DNA of 64,000 bases from Clytia hemisphaerica (lineage: Eukaryota > Cnidaria > Hydrozoa > Leptothecata > Clytiidae): NCBI GenBank assembly GCA_902728285.1, contig CACVBU010000910.1, forward strand, positions 1,058,157-1,122,156, in the 5' to 3' direction. How positions within the stretch are numbered: position 1 is the stretch's first letter; every line of letters begins with the position of its first letter. A program made the translations under genes and the position numbers. The notes beneath the pieces were generated by a model. It saw nothing but the letters and a program-made list of their open reading frames with translations, was not told where the DNA came from and did not search any database. Below, piece by piece: positions 22,441 to 34,890 of this stretch.

Positions 22441-24306
22441 CGTGCTCGGAGGAACAACATCAAAAGCCCAGGCAGGACGCGTTAGAAAAACTAAAGGTTT
22501 CGAAAGTTATAGAGAGGCACAATTGAGAACGAGTTTGGAAAGAGAGAAAGTAGCAAAGGTTTAAAAAGACCACGCAGACATGTTGGAAGTAATTATCAAT
22601 GGAAAGCTGAAGAGTGTTTGGAAAAGGTTATCACTTAATAAATGAAATATAAGTAAAGTAAAATAGAAAAAAAATTAGTTATCCTAAAGTCATTATTCAA
22701 TATCTACCTTTTTTGGTTCTTTCTGCTGGAGATTACGAGGAAGGAAAAAGTCAATTAAAAATTTTAGCTAATTTTTCGAATATTGCGTTACTTTATTCAA
22801 AAAATCCGTCAACACCCCACAACTGTCCTCAATTTCTTCTGAATTCGTTCTTTTTTTTAGGTTCGTAAATTCCCAAGTGGCTCGTTCATAAACTTTCGTT
22901 CATTAGCAACTGAGTTCGATGTCAAAAACGCTAAAGGTAACTGCTTTAAAACTGGTTAAAACGAGATAACATGGCTCTTGTTATCGTAATCAGATCTTGT
23001 CAGTGTCTTGTTACTTGCGGTTAAACATTAGCCCTGTGATTTCAAACAAGACTCAAATGTTAAGTTAATTCCATTTATTTGATTCATTGTAGGGATATGC
23101 CAGGAAATGCAGGACAAGTTGTACGAACATATCTCGAAGAAAACGGAATCAATATGGAAGAATTCGTCATTTTTGGTGGTGGCACTAAGCGCATAAGAAA
23201 AGCTAAGAAACGGTAAGCAACCTGTTATGAGATGTCAAATTAACGCTCCTATTTTGTCAATTTTTTTCTAATTTCGTGCCCTGTTTGCAAAGCAATTCGG
23301 CCGTGAAAGTAAAACCATTCGTTTTAATCAAGATGACGTCGGGATTGAAAGCATTTATTTTAGGTTAGATGTGTTTAAATTCTTTCAGGATATTGGATTC
23401 GAACGTAACCGTACCGGTGGATGAAAGCATTTTGGAGATAAACGCAAACCTGAATTCATTGATCAAAGATGTAATTATGTCTACGTTTGAAACATTTTCG
23501 TGTGACACATTTTGTGAAGTTATCTTTTGCTTGACTTGAAATCCAAATCTTTCTCAGTCTGGATTTCTGTCATAGGAGGGATGAATCACGGTCGATTTTT
23601 ATGATGACATAATTTTTGTTCTTATTTCAATTCCCTGAACTCCTCCTCCCTAAAAAATTATTAGCAAGATTGTCTTTGCAGTTAAATTTTTACTTAGGGT
23701 AAATATTTTAATTTTTTACTTAGGGTAAATATTCCCTTGGAACGTTGGTAGTCCCGCAATCGTACGATTACATTGCAATAAACACTAATCCTGATGGTAC
23801 TAAGACGAGTGAAACAAGACAATTCATGTTTCAGGTACATGATTTTTATTACATATAGGGCTAGAGTCCTCAAAATCATTTTTGTTACACAGAATATCAA
23901 CAACGCCATCCTTCTTCGTTGCTTTCACCACAATCGTTATTAATCGAGAATTTCAATATTTAGGTTTATTTTCTCTGCAATGCTTATTCATTTTGTTGTT
24001 ATTCATAAGTATTTCCTTTGATTTTAAAGGCAGGAAGTTTTCAACGAATGAGGTCCGCAACAGAATGCTCCGCTCCCAACGTCCCTACTTGAGAATTCAT
24101 TCTAGTGAAAACTTTGACGCGATGGATGAAAATAATCTTTCAGCCGAGCGCGAGAGGATCGAAGAATTGGATGCAGATGCAAAAAGATTATACGACTTTA
24201 ATCGACAGAGGGTTATTGCATGTTGGCACGATACTTCTCCTATATCCGGTGCATCTCATCTCCAAAGCAATATTTTACACGCAGGAGGAATATTTGGCAA
24301 AAACAG
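22441..24306 (+). pseudogene. Long gene, N-terminal exons with frame breaks
   Basis: Exons: 22441-22558, 22861-22936, 23093-23212, 23389-23470, 23724-23834 and 24030-24306. The readings include VLGGTTSKAQAGRVRK, VRKFPSGSFINF, DMPGNAGQVVRTYLEENG, VTVPVDESILEINANL, YSLGTLVVPQSYDYIA and RPYLRIHSSENF with VIACWHDTSP. Most junctions are GT-AG and in phase. Two are each one base short (22936/23093 and 23834/24030), and the last exon needs a +1 shift near 24265 to reach FYTQEEYLAKTG, which then joins the next exon in phase. Missed microexons, sequence errors or decay are all possible. I recognise the block order from a large uncharacterised family seen in cnidarians, sponges and fish; function unknown. 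Confidence 0.55.
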
Positions 24307-24309
24307 GTA

Positions 24310-25113
24310 AAAACTTTATCCAATGATTTATATGTGTGTGCTTTAAAAGCACCGCAGAAAGAAAATGTATGATAATAAAACCTTGTGTTTTTCATTTCCT
24401 GATTTCCGTCCATGTAACGTTTCGACCATTGTGTTCCTAAAGCCTCTTCATCCACCGAACAAAATAAAATTTTTTTCTTAATCTAGAAAATTTGAATAAA
24501 AATCTTTGATTTCACGAATAAAATTTGAGTCGAAAATGGGTCGTATATTAACGGTCATATCCCCGGGTGCATAGAAAGCTTTTCTTCTAAGCTAAATATA
24601 ATTGAGATTTTTCCGCTCTAACCCCGACTTTGATGGTTAATTTTGCTCAATTTTATCATAATTCTGAGGTTTGACTAGTCAGATTGATTTGAATGTCAAA
24701 GCGAACTTCTGGAAAGATAGCCATAACTACAGTATAGCAACAAAGGCCATAAATCGCTGAATTTGCGAACATTTGTAAGTTTGTACGGACGCCTAAAAAA
24801 GCTTTTTATAAAATGAGTTATTAATTTGGCAATCGAGTGGGATTTATTTTCGCGTATGACATTTAAAAGATGATATATACATGATTTTGTGCCTTTTTTA
24901 ACACCGAAAGTGTGCATGGTTATGAGAGCTAATGTAATAACTAAATATTTTATAAGGTTGAAATTCTTTGAGACGTCGTTAAAATTGATTCTCGAAAGGC
25001 TATACATACAGGTTATAAAAATCCGCCAGAGGCGTCTAGCGCAAATCTCCTCGTCAAAAAAGAGATGTTGGCAGATTAGCACTCTGATCTCATTCACAGA
25101 TGATACTGAGATC
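24310..25113. other. Intron of the long gene, first part; nothing coding seen
   Basis: AT-rich intron between exons ending at 24306 and starting at 25798. A 77-codon frame at 24889-25122 has no motif or splice context. Confidence 0.4.
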
Positions 25114-25423
25114 TACTCTTAGGTGCCAAATGAACGGGGTGGAGGGGAGGAGGGGTTGTAAAATTTTTGAGATTTTAATAAACGGGGGGGGCCTAATTGC
25201 CGGGGGGTTGGAAATTGTACTTCTGAAAACCCAAAATGAGGTAGTAAATATAGGCTAAAATCAGGCTATTTAGAGCAAAACAAGCTGGGCCTTCTCTTTG
25301 ACAGCTGAAAATATTCTTAAAAATTAATAAACGGGGGGGGGGTCCTAATAACGTCCGGGGGGTTGGGAAATTTTCGAAAAATTAACAAGCGGGGTGGGGC
25401 CGTTTATTTGACACCTAAGAGTA
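25114..25423. mobile_element. G-rich MITE
   Basis: Ends are TACTCTTAGGTG(C/T)CAAAT(G/A)AACGG as an inverted repeat of about 25 bases, flanked by nothing decisive. The interior has several runs of six to nine G on the plus strand (near 25183, 25200, 25326, 25350), so G-quadruplex formation is possible. A related fragment with a G-run lies near 26128. It sits in an intron of the long gene. Confidence 0.7.
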
Positions 25424-25797
25424 CGCATGCTCAAAGTCAAACAATGTTTAAGGGCTAATATACTAATTATAAGCTATCCAAAAAGGCAGCTTTTGAGAGC
25501 AGAATCCCGAAAGCACCATTTCTCGTAATAATGCCATAGGGCACTTTTCTATAAGTACCGCAATGTTTTGAATTCCCGGTGAAAATGTAAAGTCCCTGTC
25601 AACATGAAACTCTCATAAACGGCGCTCCCTTATTCGATGAAAATCCAATTCCCCTTGATGAAGATCGAATTAGAGAGCGTCAACTGTATATATAGAGCAG
25701 AGCGTGATATGCGCAGAATGGATCTGTTATAAGATTAGGCCTTTAACCCCATTGGATGGCCAACTTAAATCTACTCATGTTATTGTCTATATCATAG

Positions 25798-28559
25798 GAT
25801 TAAATGTTTGCGTCCAGTCTGAAGTGGAAAAACCGGTCACGTATCTTTTAGCGAGATGCCCCTCAAGTGGTTTACAGCTCTGTTACAGTGACACGAGATT
25901 GGAAGATATAGTTGAGTGGCACAAAACGAAAATTGAAATTAGCGATGGTATCAAATTAGTCGACCGCATTCGCTTCTTCAGAGGCAAGCTACCTTAACGG
26001 AAGAAATTACGACAGAAAAATCCAATACACTCTTCTCGAGATGCATAAAAGTATTGCAGACCTTGTTTTCAAATATTGTTGCCTAAGTAACTCAACATTT
26101 AACATGTACTCTCGGGTACCTAATAGCCGGGGGGGTTGGTTACTTTTTGGGAAAACATTTACAGTTCGTCTATGTTAACTTAAAGTTAAAGGGACATTAA
26201 AGTAGTAAAATGTAAACATTGCGCGAACCACGTGTCATTAAAGAGAACAATTAAAATCACGTGTCCAAAAGAAACTTGTAAAACAATTGAACAATCAAAA
26301 TTAGCCATATTTGGTTTGATTTTTTATTTTGACATATGACATTTGTTTTGATTTTGTATACACTACATACGGTTTTGCAAGTACTGTTACGTCCCTTTAA
26401 TGTTGAATAATTATTCTGCGAACGAGGCCTGGAATGCTGGTATGCATCTCGATAAGAAAAAGTGTATTTGGTGAATGGCTAATCCGACGAATATCTTACG
26501 GCCGGAATTTCGTCTTTTTAAGTAATTAGTCGGATGAGCACAAACTTAGTACCGACACAAATTGTATTGATATCCGGATGGAATCATCGAGATACGGGGT
26601 CAAAGGTCTTTTTGAGTGGGAAAAAACCTCAATCCTGAACACGTGACACGCGTAGTTTTTATACAAACGCCGGATTGAAAGTAAAATTTCGAAGAATGTA
26701 CTGCGAGAAAAGGGCGCTACTTTTTACATGCATTCCCCATCCAAAAGATTCTTTCCTAGCTCTTCAGTTTTTCAAGTCAATAAGCCAAGGTCTGGAAATA
26801 AATGCAAATCTAATTTTTAACTAATTTTAATTTTTAACTAATCTCTATAGGTGATGGCCCTGCCTGTCAATTAGAGTCCGGACATCAGAAAGGAGGACGT
26901 TACTTTTCGTGGAGGAGTGAAATGAATGCCGACATGGGTCATGACCTGACATACATGTTTGGTTGTAAAAGGCCCAATCTTCAAGAGAGGATTGACAAGC
27001 TGATTAAAACTAGGTATGGAGAAAAATGGAAAAATATTTGAGTGAGTGCGTCAAAAACTAATTCGATAATAAAAAAATTCTCAAACACATTTAAGTAATA
27101 TTTAACTGGAAAATTGAACATCAGGCTGAATAGGAAATTGTGTAAACAAATGCGACAAATAAAAAATCAATTTATTCTCTGATAATTAATTTTTCTAATT
27201 ACAGTTACGGAAGAGAGTGCGTCGAAACATTCAAATCTTCGATTCTTGATCACATCTCTAAAGAAAACATCGTGAAAGAGTTGAACAAACGAGGTATTCC
27301 AGCAGATGATAAAACCAGAAAGGATATCCTTCTACCGCAACTTGAAGAAGAAATGGCTGGCATCCAACACCTTCCAGCCTTGGTTTTCGAATCTGCTGAG
27401 ACAAATCTCACGAAAGTTGGTCTTCAAGATTACGAAATTTTAGGATGTGATCCATTGCACACGCTGAAGGGTCATATTGCAAACCTGTATAAGGAAATTC
27501 CAAGGCACCTGGAAACAAAAAAGGAAAAGAAAATGTTTAAAGATTCTGTTGTTGCCTCCTTCCGTGGCAAAGAATCCAAGAATGGAGCAGACCATAGAAA
27601 AAGCCTCATTGAATTGACAATATTCTTGGATGGGGAAATCGATGACGGGTATGTCAAATTGCTACGGCAGCTTAGTGAGATACAGGAAATTATGTACGCT
27701 GGGGAGGATAAGAGAACAGGAAAATCAGTGCTTCGTTTTCATAACCTTACCTTTATGCACGGTGTTTTGATGACCGAGCTGTTCCAGAAAACGAAGGCTC
27801 TCACAAGAAGAAAGTTGTTTGGACAGTACTTCTACGCACTCGTCGACCAGGCACCTTTACAATATCGGGTCATCGACCACGTTTCAGCAAACACCGAAGA
27901 TGAGGAGAGATCTTTCAATTTTTTGAAGGAGGTCAGCAAACATGCAAGTAACCACAAACCAGATAATGTCATTTTAAGTTGCTTCTTACGGACCCAGATC
28001 AGGGATGATTGGATAGAGCACCTCGGAACTAAACGAAAAGACACGAGAAATATTATCAGCAAGAACGGCGATCTCTTAAAGGCAGACAGATCAAACACTT
28101 TCATCCCTTTCAAATTGATAAAACAAAAACCTCGGCTATGGCAGGCACAACTTGAACGACTCGGTGATTATCTATCTGTAGGAGTTATGTGGGAAGAGTT
28201 AGAAAATGGCATTCTAATTCACGATTCCGACGACACGGTTAAATATCCGCCACCGAGCCACTTTCGAAGCACGACGCTCTCAAAAGCATTCAAGTAAGAG
28301 CCATATTTACTTATAAAATGGCGGAAGTTTAAGAGTGCGGGGTAGATGGCATGGGCAATTCATATTTGGGCAAATACTAAAAAGGCATCAGATTTGTTTT
28401 CTCATTAAAATAGTTAATTTTTGTTCAAATTCCAGGAGATTGACAGAGGCATGGAAAAACCTTGACGATACCCACATACCTGCATGTGTTTTGGTAAACG
28501 AAGAAGGTGTACGTAGGCGCCTTGAAACCCTTAATACCCCGAATCCATTTGCGTCACAG
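25798..28559 (+). CDS. Long gene, core exons (GDGPA / NTEDEER family)
   Basis: Exons: 25798-25983, 26851-27013, 27205-28293 and 28436-28559, all joining in one frame. Motifs in order: VQSEVEKPVTYLLA, KLVDRIRFFRG|DGPACQLE, GHQKGGRYFSW, HDLTYMFGCKRPNLQER, GCDPLHTLKGHIANLY, SVLRFHNLTFMHGVLM, HVSANTEDEERSFNFLKE and ILSCFLRTQIRD. These match, from memory, the conserved core of an uncharacterised animal family often found in many copies and suspected to be transposon-derived; I do not assign a reaction. Two introns use GC donors: AGAG|GCAAGC at 25984 and CAG|GCAAGT at 28560. In both, the GC-AG splice restores an uninterrupted reading, and the first rebuilds the RFFRGDGPA motif exactly. Confidence 0.7.
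26190..26396. mobile_element. TTAA-flanked MITE (207 bp)
   Basis: Begins AGGGACATTAAAGTAGT and ends with the complement of AGGGACGTAACAGTAC; TTAA flanks both ends (26186-26189, 26397-26400). Same AGG...CCT / TTAA arrangement as the elements at 7113-9202 and 32064-32349. It lies in the GC-AG intron of the long gene. Confidence 0.75.
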
Positions 28560-28801
28560 GCAAGTAACTCAATCCATTAGGTCTATATACTTATTTTATA
28601 ACTTTGTAAATCCTTACCAGCTACCTTTCTGATTATACCGTTTTAAAAATAAAAGACTTATTATTCGAGATCGTCAATCCACATCAAAAGGCACTAGATT
28701 TGAGGAGGTCTGGAATCAAGGAAGTCATGCATGTTTTGTTGGAAATATATATCATATAATATAAGTTATAAACAATAATATGGACTTTGTCTTACCTTCA
28801 G

Positions 28802-31272
28802 CCAACCATTGGGATGAATGTTCAAGAGACATCAGAGTCAACACGTGCTGCTACTGAAGACACAGAATCAGCACACCAAGGTAATCTTAGCAACACCTGC
28901 AAATTAGAAAAAGAGGATGAGAGTTGAATTTATGAGTGATTTAATTTCAGTGCCTCCTCATCTTTTAAGTAGGCAATGATGAACAAAGTGATGAAGAGAT
29001 GAGCGACGACGAAGAGAGTGAAGTGTCCAGTGAGCAAGAGTCAAGTGACGAAGAATATGAACAAAATGTTAATGGTTTCATGCTTAATTCGGACATCGGT
29101 AAGCACTTAATTTCAGACTGCAGTATCAATTTGTCAAACAAAAAAGAAAGGAGACGGCTCCTTTGCAAAATAATCAAAATTAGCCGTTTTGCCTATCATT
29201 TTCGAGTATGTCACAATTGAATTTAAAGATATAACGTATTAAAGATATAACGTACTTACTAATATTCATCCTTCGTTTCAGTTCAAGACCAATTGCTGAA
29301 TGACACCAATCTGGAGAACGATGCCAAAAACAATTTGATGCATGCTAATACGGATGGTCTGCTTGAAGACACGTTTGATCTGGAGCACTGCACCGCCAAT
29401 GATTCGGAGGAAGGAACCTCAAACGATTTTGAGAACGACACAACAAATAGTAAGTAGCAAAGGAAACTATAAAGAAAGTAAGATTAAAACTATAATGGAT
29501 AGAATCTTCAAAAGCCTTATCCTATAGCCTTGTATGGTATGTCATGCATCACACTGCATCACAGTTTCTTTAAATGCCAGACCACATATCATAGATATTC
29601 TAAATTCCATGACTACAAAATACTTTATTTTGTTTTGATTAGGCATAACATCAGCAATGAACATTTCAGGAATCAATCAAAGTGGAGGTAAATTTTAGAA
29701 TTTCAGACAAACCTGAGCTTTTTGTTGAAATCTTGGAAATTAAGTATCATACAAATGACAGTGACAACCTGAAGAAAAAGAAATTACATTGAATTAATAA
29801 ACCCTCTATGAATAAGTCTCTTGAAATTTCAGAAATTCAAATGCCTCAAAAACCAGCTACACCAGCGAGACCATTGGCAAATATGACATTGTCATCAAAC
29901 CAAAGTCAAGGTAACATATCTTTGTGTGCCCTAAATTATTTTCTTGTATAATCTACATATTTGAAATTTGTAGCAAAACGTGTAAGATAAACAAGTAAAT
30001 TTTAGAAAGTGGAGGTAAATTTTAGAATTTCAAACAAAAGACAAACCTGAGCTTTTGTTGAAATCTTCATGGAAAATAAGTACCATACAAATGACAGTGG
30101 CAACCTGAAGAAAAAGAAGAAATTAAAATTAATTAATAAACCCTCAATGAATGAGCCACTTCAAATTTCAGAAATTCAAATGCCTATCAGGCCAGCTACA
30201 CCAGTTACACCATTGGCAAATGTGACATTGTCATCAAACCAAAGTCAAGGTAACATATCTATGTGTACCCTATTTAATTTTCTGGTACATGTACAATATC
30301 TAAAATTTGTAGCAAAATGCTTAAGATATATAAACAAGTAAATTTCAGGAATTTAAAAATTGAATCTAAAACCAAAAAAAAGTTCAAGAAAATGTTTTCT
30401 TTTTTCAGAGATCAGATTGCCGAGAACGCTAATGACAAGAAATAGAGGTAAAGCGAAACTGTTCTTGACAATTCAACTGATAGATATGATTTTTATTTTT
30501 ATTTCTTCAAAGTTATTTTCCAACTTATAAATGCATTTTTTTGTTAGATGTTCTTGAGAGCACACCAAAGTCATCAAAAGCCAAGGCAGCAACTTCTAGC
30601 AGATCAATCACTTCAAAAAGCAAGAAAAAAGAAAGTGAGAATTTTCTTGGATCTATCAATCATTAATAACATGGTTATTTTGCTTCTGCCACTAGAGCAC
30701 TCTTTGTAAAGAAATCGTCAACTTAAACATTTGGTTTCCAATGCGTCATAGTTTGGGATTGGCTGTCAGACAAAATAAAAGTAATTAAAAAAAATTGCTG
30801 ATTTTTTCCAACAAAAAAGGTGTCAAAGTAGACGTTTTGTCTGGATTGGTACTGTTTTGGTGTCCTGACTAGTGAAATTTACCAATTTTAAGTAGTTAAT
30901 GGTGTTTTTTGTCTTTCAGATGTTATTGAAATCACGAAAAAGAAGCCAGAATCTCGAACATCACAGCTTCTCACATCAGTTTTTGGCCATGAAGACAAAT
31001 TGATTCAAGCATACTGTCTTGCTAGAGAAAAATTTAAACTAAACAAGGAGTTATACCGTGATAGATTGATGGATTTGAGTGCTAAGTTGGAAGTTAAGTT
31101 GAATATTGCAAGAGAAGAGACGGAGAAAGAAATAAAAGAAATTGAGATAGAAGCAATGGCAGAAAAGAGCATTAAGTTAAAATTTTCAATTGGCAAAGAT
31201 AGAGTGTATGAACAATTGAAAAACAAACTTTTAGTATTGAATTGTTTGAAGAAAAATTTGAGGATCAACTAG
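28802..31272 (+). CDS. Long gene, acidic/basic tail of small exons
   Basis: Exons: 28802-28880, 28973-29098, 29282-29449, 29643-29687, 29833-29910, 30172-30249, 30409-30447, 30548-30634 and 30920-31272 (TAG stop). Every junction is GT-AG and every intron is in phase 1, so any exon can be skipped or duplicated without breaking frame. The product is a low-complexity acidic linker (SDDEESEVSSEQESSDEEYE), short Pro/Thr exons (EIQMP..PATP), a basic stretch (SKSKKKES) and a C-terminal amphipathic coiled coil (REKFKLNKELYRDRL, EETEKEIKEIEIEAMAE). Exons at 29833 and 30172 are near-identical tandem copies. It continues in phase from the core exons via the GC donor at 28560. Confidence 0.7.
29683..30345. 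repeat. Tandem duplication of an exon with its introns (339-bp period)
   Basis: The stretch with GGAGGTAAATTTTAGAATTTC, the intron phrase AATGACAGTG(A/G)CAACCTGAAG, the 78-base exon and the donor CAAAGTCAAG|GTAACATATC occurs twice in succession, offset by 339 bases at the exon. The exon copies differ at a few codons (KPATPARPLANM versus RPATPVTPLANV) but both remain open and phase-compatible. Confidence 0.85.
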
Positions 31273-32063
31273 AAAGAATACATGTTTTTCTTTTTACATG
31301 AACCTTGCAAAAAATTCAGTGTAAAACATGTATAATTGTTTGTTTTTTCATGTCAATAATTCTTAAACTTTTGTTTTTAACTTGTAATTAAATTTGTAAT
31401 CCAAAATGAGAACCTAGTTCTACATGTTTTTTTTTTTATAAGCAAGTGTCTGCCCCTACATCAGGCTCGCATTATGCTTAGCATTCTATTGTTCTCAAAC
31501 AATAGAGCCATTGTTTAGGTACCAAAAACTGAGCCTGCATATGCTTATAAACGTTATGCTTATAAAAGAAAAAACATGTAATTTGTTTGAATAAAACAAA
31601 ATCAAGAAACAAATAGTGTAAAGATTCTTTACCCATGGGTGCCCTTTTGTTATGTTTCCATCATTTATCAATTATTGAAAATATTTTTCACATCCAAAGG
31701 AAAATTCACTCACTTTGTTCAAAATAGCCTAATTAAAAAACACTTACTTCTTCTTTAGAAGTTTCTTTTTTGTAGTTATATAATTCCATACTTTTTCAAA
31801 GTCAAACCTTTAAAATAAATTGTAAACCCATTGAGTTTCATAGCTAATTTCTAGCTTCTTTATAATCAGTGCTTGGTCTTTAGTCTCTAACTTTAAAAAA
31901 ATGGAGCGTCATCACAACAAAAACCCTGATAGTTACTTATCGGAAATTTCACGCTGATTTCCATTATTTTCATCGTTTCTAACCATATCCCTTGGCAGTT
32001 CAGACAGGGGATCACATTTACAGGCCACTTTCCAAAATGTTACAATATTATTTGCTACCTTAA
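31273..32063. other. 3' flank of the long gene; AAGCAT repeat fragment
   Basis: At about 31445-31570 there are ATTATGCTTAGC, CATATGCTTATAAACG and TTATGCTTATAAAAG phrases resembling the terminal repeats of the 63629-64000 element, around a small AACAATAGAGCC foldback. No gene is seen. Confidence 0.5.
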
Positions 32064-32349
32064 AGGAAGAAATTTTGGCGGAAAGAAAATTTGGCGGATT
32101 TGGCGGATTTGACTGAAATCCGCCAAATTAAATTCCCGTCAAATTAAACATTTTGAAAATACAATCTCTTTTAAGGTGTTTTTGCTATTTTTTCGCTGTT
32201 TTGACGCCATCTTAAGGTTAAATTTTTAAGCGACCGCCAAATTAAATTCCTGCCAAATAAGTTTTTTCGTCCATGGCGGAAATTAAATTCCCTCTGAAAA
32301 AACTTTTTTGGCCATCCGCCAAATTAAATTCCCGCCAAAATTTCTTCCT
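32064..32349. mobile_element. TTAA-flanked MITE, TTTGGCGG type
   Basis: Ends are exact complements over AGGAAGAAATTTTGGCGG, flanked by TTAA at 32060-32063 and 32350-32353; the flanks TACC/GGTA extend the symmetry. The interior repeats GGCGGATTT and CCGCCAAATTAAATTCCC several times in both orientations, so it folds strongly. Non-coding. Confidence 0.85.
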
Positions 32350-34740
32350 TTAAGGTATTTTGAGTTAAGAAAAACAGGATTTAAGCTAAAGCTTTTAACA
32401 GCCTTATACAGCCTGGGGGCTGTGTAAATTTAACAACTATGAACCAAAATCACAATAGAAACAATGGAGCGTAATCCAACCCAATTGAATAATTGAGATT
32501 CATTTATCAAACGTAATCAGATTGCAATCAAATGGTCAATTCCTGGGTAATATTTGATTGTGTTCCATTGCATTTAATTACATTTGATTGGTTCAATTGA
32601 TAGTCAATTATGTTTGATTAGTTTGATGCTGTTGAAAAACCAGGATTGCTATCGAACACTAGAACCGCAAGCATTCTTAAAGATTGAAGCGAATAATGAT
32701 TTTCAACAATTTTTCAAACAGGCTGTGAATTTTTTTTTCTGCATACATACATTTTCTTTCGACCCCTCCCCTCACCCCTGTATGTACGCAAGCATACGCT
32801 TTTCAAAGACAACCCCACCCCCTTAAGTCCAGACGTAATTAATCGAACAGTTTGATTACCAACGAACTTTGTCCGACTTAATCAAACAACAAAAGTTTGA
32901 CTTAGATTCATTAATCAACCATTTTAAAAGTCGCTAAAATTGTAAGTATTCGATTAAGTTTGACTAAACATATTTAGTTCAATAAAGTTTGACAACAAGA
33001 AATGTTTGACAAAAACACAGTTCGACAATTTTTTGACAACAAAAAATGTTCAACAAAATTTGACAACAAGAAATAATGTTTGACAAATGCGACAGAAATT
33101 CCGTTCGACAGAGTTTGCCAACAACAAAGTTCGACAAATTCGACAGAAATTGTGCCTGCTTGCTGAGGCCTTTACTTTACTTTCTCATCATGCCAGATCA
33201 TGCTAAGGATTGTCTCAAAATATTGTTTGATTAAATTGGATTAAATTTGATTAATATAAACAAACTAACTAATCCACCTAACAAACAACCGAAGTTCATT
33301 GAACATTAATCGAGCAACAAAGTTTGATTAAGTTTGACAAAGTTCAATTAAAAATACAGTTCGATTGGTTCGATTAATTATGTCTGGTTATGTGTGTACG
33401 TACTAATATCTTATATCTTATGTCCAGACGGTGTCAATCGAACGAATCAAACACAGTATAAATTGAATGCAATTGAATTATTCCAGATAATTGCAATTCG
33501 ATTGTTGAACGCAATCAAATCACAATCAATATTACCCAGGATTTGCCGTTAGATTGCTACGATTACGGTCGATTGCTTTGATTGCGTTTGCTTGTATTCA
33601 ATTACGTCCAATCGTTCAATTGATTCAATTGTATTGGATTTTATTTGCTTTGGTACGGCACTAAGGGGACCCGTCCATATTTATTTGACAACGCAAACCG
33701 TCAAATTGACGTTATCCTCTGAGCCCCCCCACAGATAACGTCGAGCGATGTACTGATGTTTACCAAAGATTGTAGCCATTTTTCATCAAAGTTTTCCCGT
33801 TCCCTCGCAAAGTCCGTACTTGATTGTACCCATGCGTGTATGTGTTCTTTTAACTAATGACCTTTATTTAAAAAGAAATTAAAAGCTCCACTTGGCGCTA
33901 GGTTTGTGCCGTGTTTTAGGCGTACCACCTTCTTTGCCAACTTGTGCGATGTGGTTTTGCTCGATCGCGCAAACAATGAAAATATGATGTAATGATAACA
34001 TAGCGCGAACCAATGGGATTATACAAGCAGCAAATTTTCATGTTTTCATACACGATTATGTTTTGGAAAGCTTATAAAGTATAGTGTGGTTGGTGGTTAC
34101 AAGTATCCGCGATTTTCACAAAAAGGTATACCTTTGATTTTTTATAACGCCAAACCTAACTTTTGAAACCCCCCACCCCCTCATAACGTCAATTTGACCT
34201 TTTGCGTTGTCAAATGAATATGGACGGCTCCCCTTAAGTGCTCGGAGTGATCCAATTTAATTTAATCGCAATCAAACTCAGTCAACATAATCGTAATCGA
34301 ACAAATCAAAGATTAATCGAATGTAATTGACAATCAATCGAAGCAATCGAACATAGTCAACTATCAATCGAACCAATCTAACCTTACTCAATCGAAGCAA
34401 TCGAACATAGTCAACTATCAATCGAACCAATCTAACCTTACTCAAACGTAATTGAACAAATGCGAATATTACCCAGGAATCGACCGTTTGATTGAGATTC
34501 AATTACATTCAACGATCGAATTGCAATTATTCGATCGCATTCGATTACGATTTTTGTTTGAAGTTGTTCGATTGACGCTGTCTGGCTATGTGGACGCCCC
34601 TAAAAGTAATCAACCGAGCAAGATCGAACATAATGGTTGTATACAATCAAATGTCAAATCCTGGATAATGTTCGATTGCAATTTGATTGCGTTTGAAAAT
34701 TAAATCTTAAATTGATGCTCGATTACATTCAAAAGTTTAC
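32350..34740. repeat. Repeat cluster of TCGAAC/GTTTGA-rich elements
   Basis: Two related foldback elements are recognisable. One is at about 32827-33393, with ends CCAGAC(G/A)TAATTAATCGAAC. The other is at about 33422-34584, with ends CAGAC plus GTGTCAATCGAAC and its complement. Both are stuffed with TTCGATTG/CAATCGAA words. Phrases such as TGGGTAATATTTGATTG recur inverted near 32540, 33525 and 34465. No protein is encoded; the 75-85-codon frames are products of the repeats. Confidence 0.7.
33659..34240. mobile_element. MITE with ~57-bp inverted repeats, nested
   Basis: The left end CACTAAGGGGACCCGTCCAT then TTATTTGACAACGCAAA and CAAATTGACGTTAT is mirrored at 34184-34240 with only a few changes. 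It interrupts the TCGAAC-rich element. The interior is non-coding. Confidence 0.85.
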
Positions 34741-34890
34741 TTTAATTTGATTTTTAAAAGCACTGTTGTTCACAAAAAAGGAGAGGCAAAAGGTGGACAA
34801 CCTGAACATTGAAAAATGACAATTGAATACTGGGAACCTCCATCACAAACCAATCTAACTATAAATTTATGAATAGCTATCCTCAATCTA

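Noticed and set aside
31005..31268. 87-codon minus-strand frame
   Set aside because: Antisense shadow of the coiled-coil last exon of the long gene.
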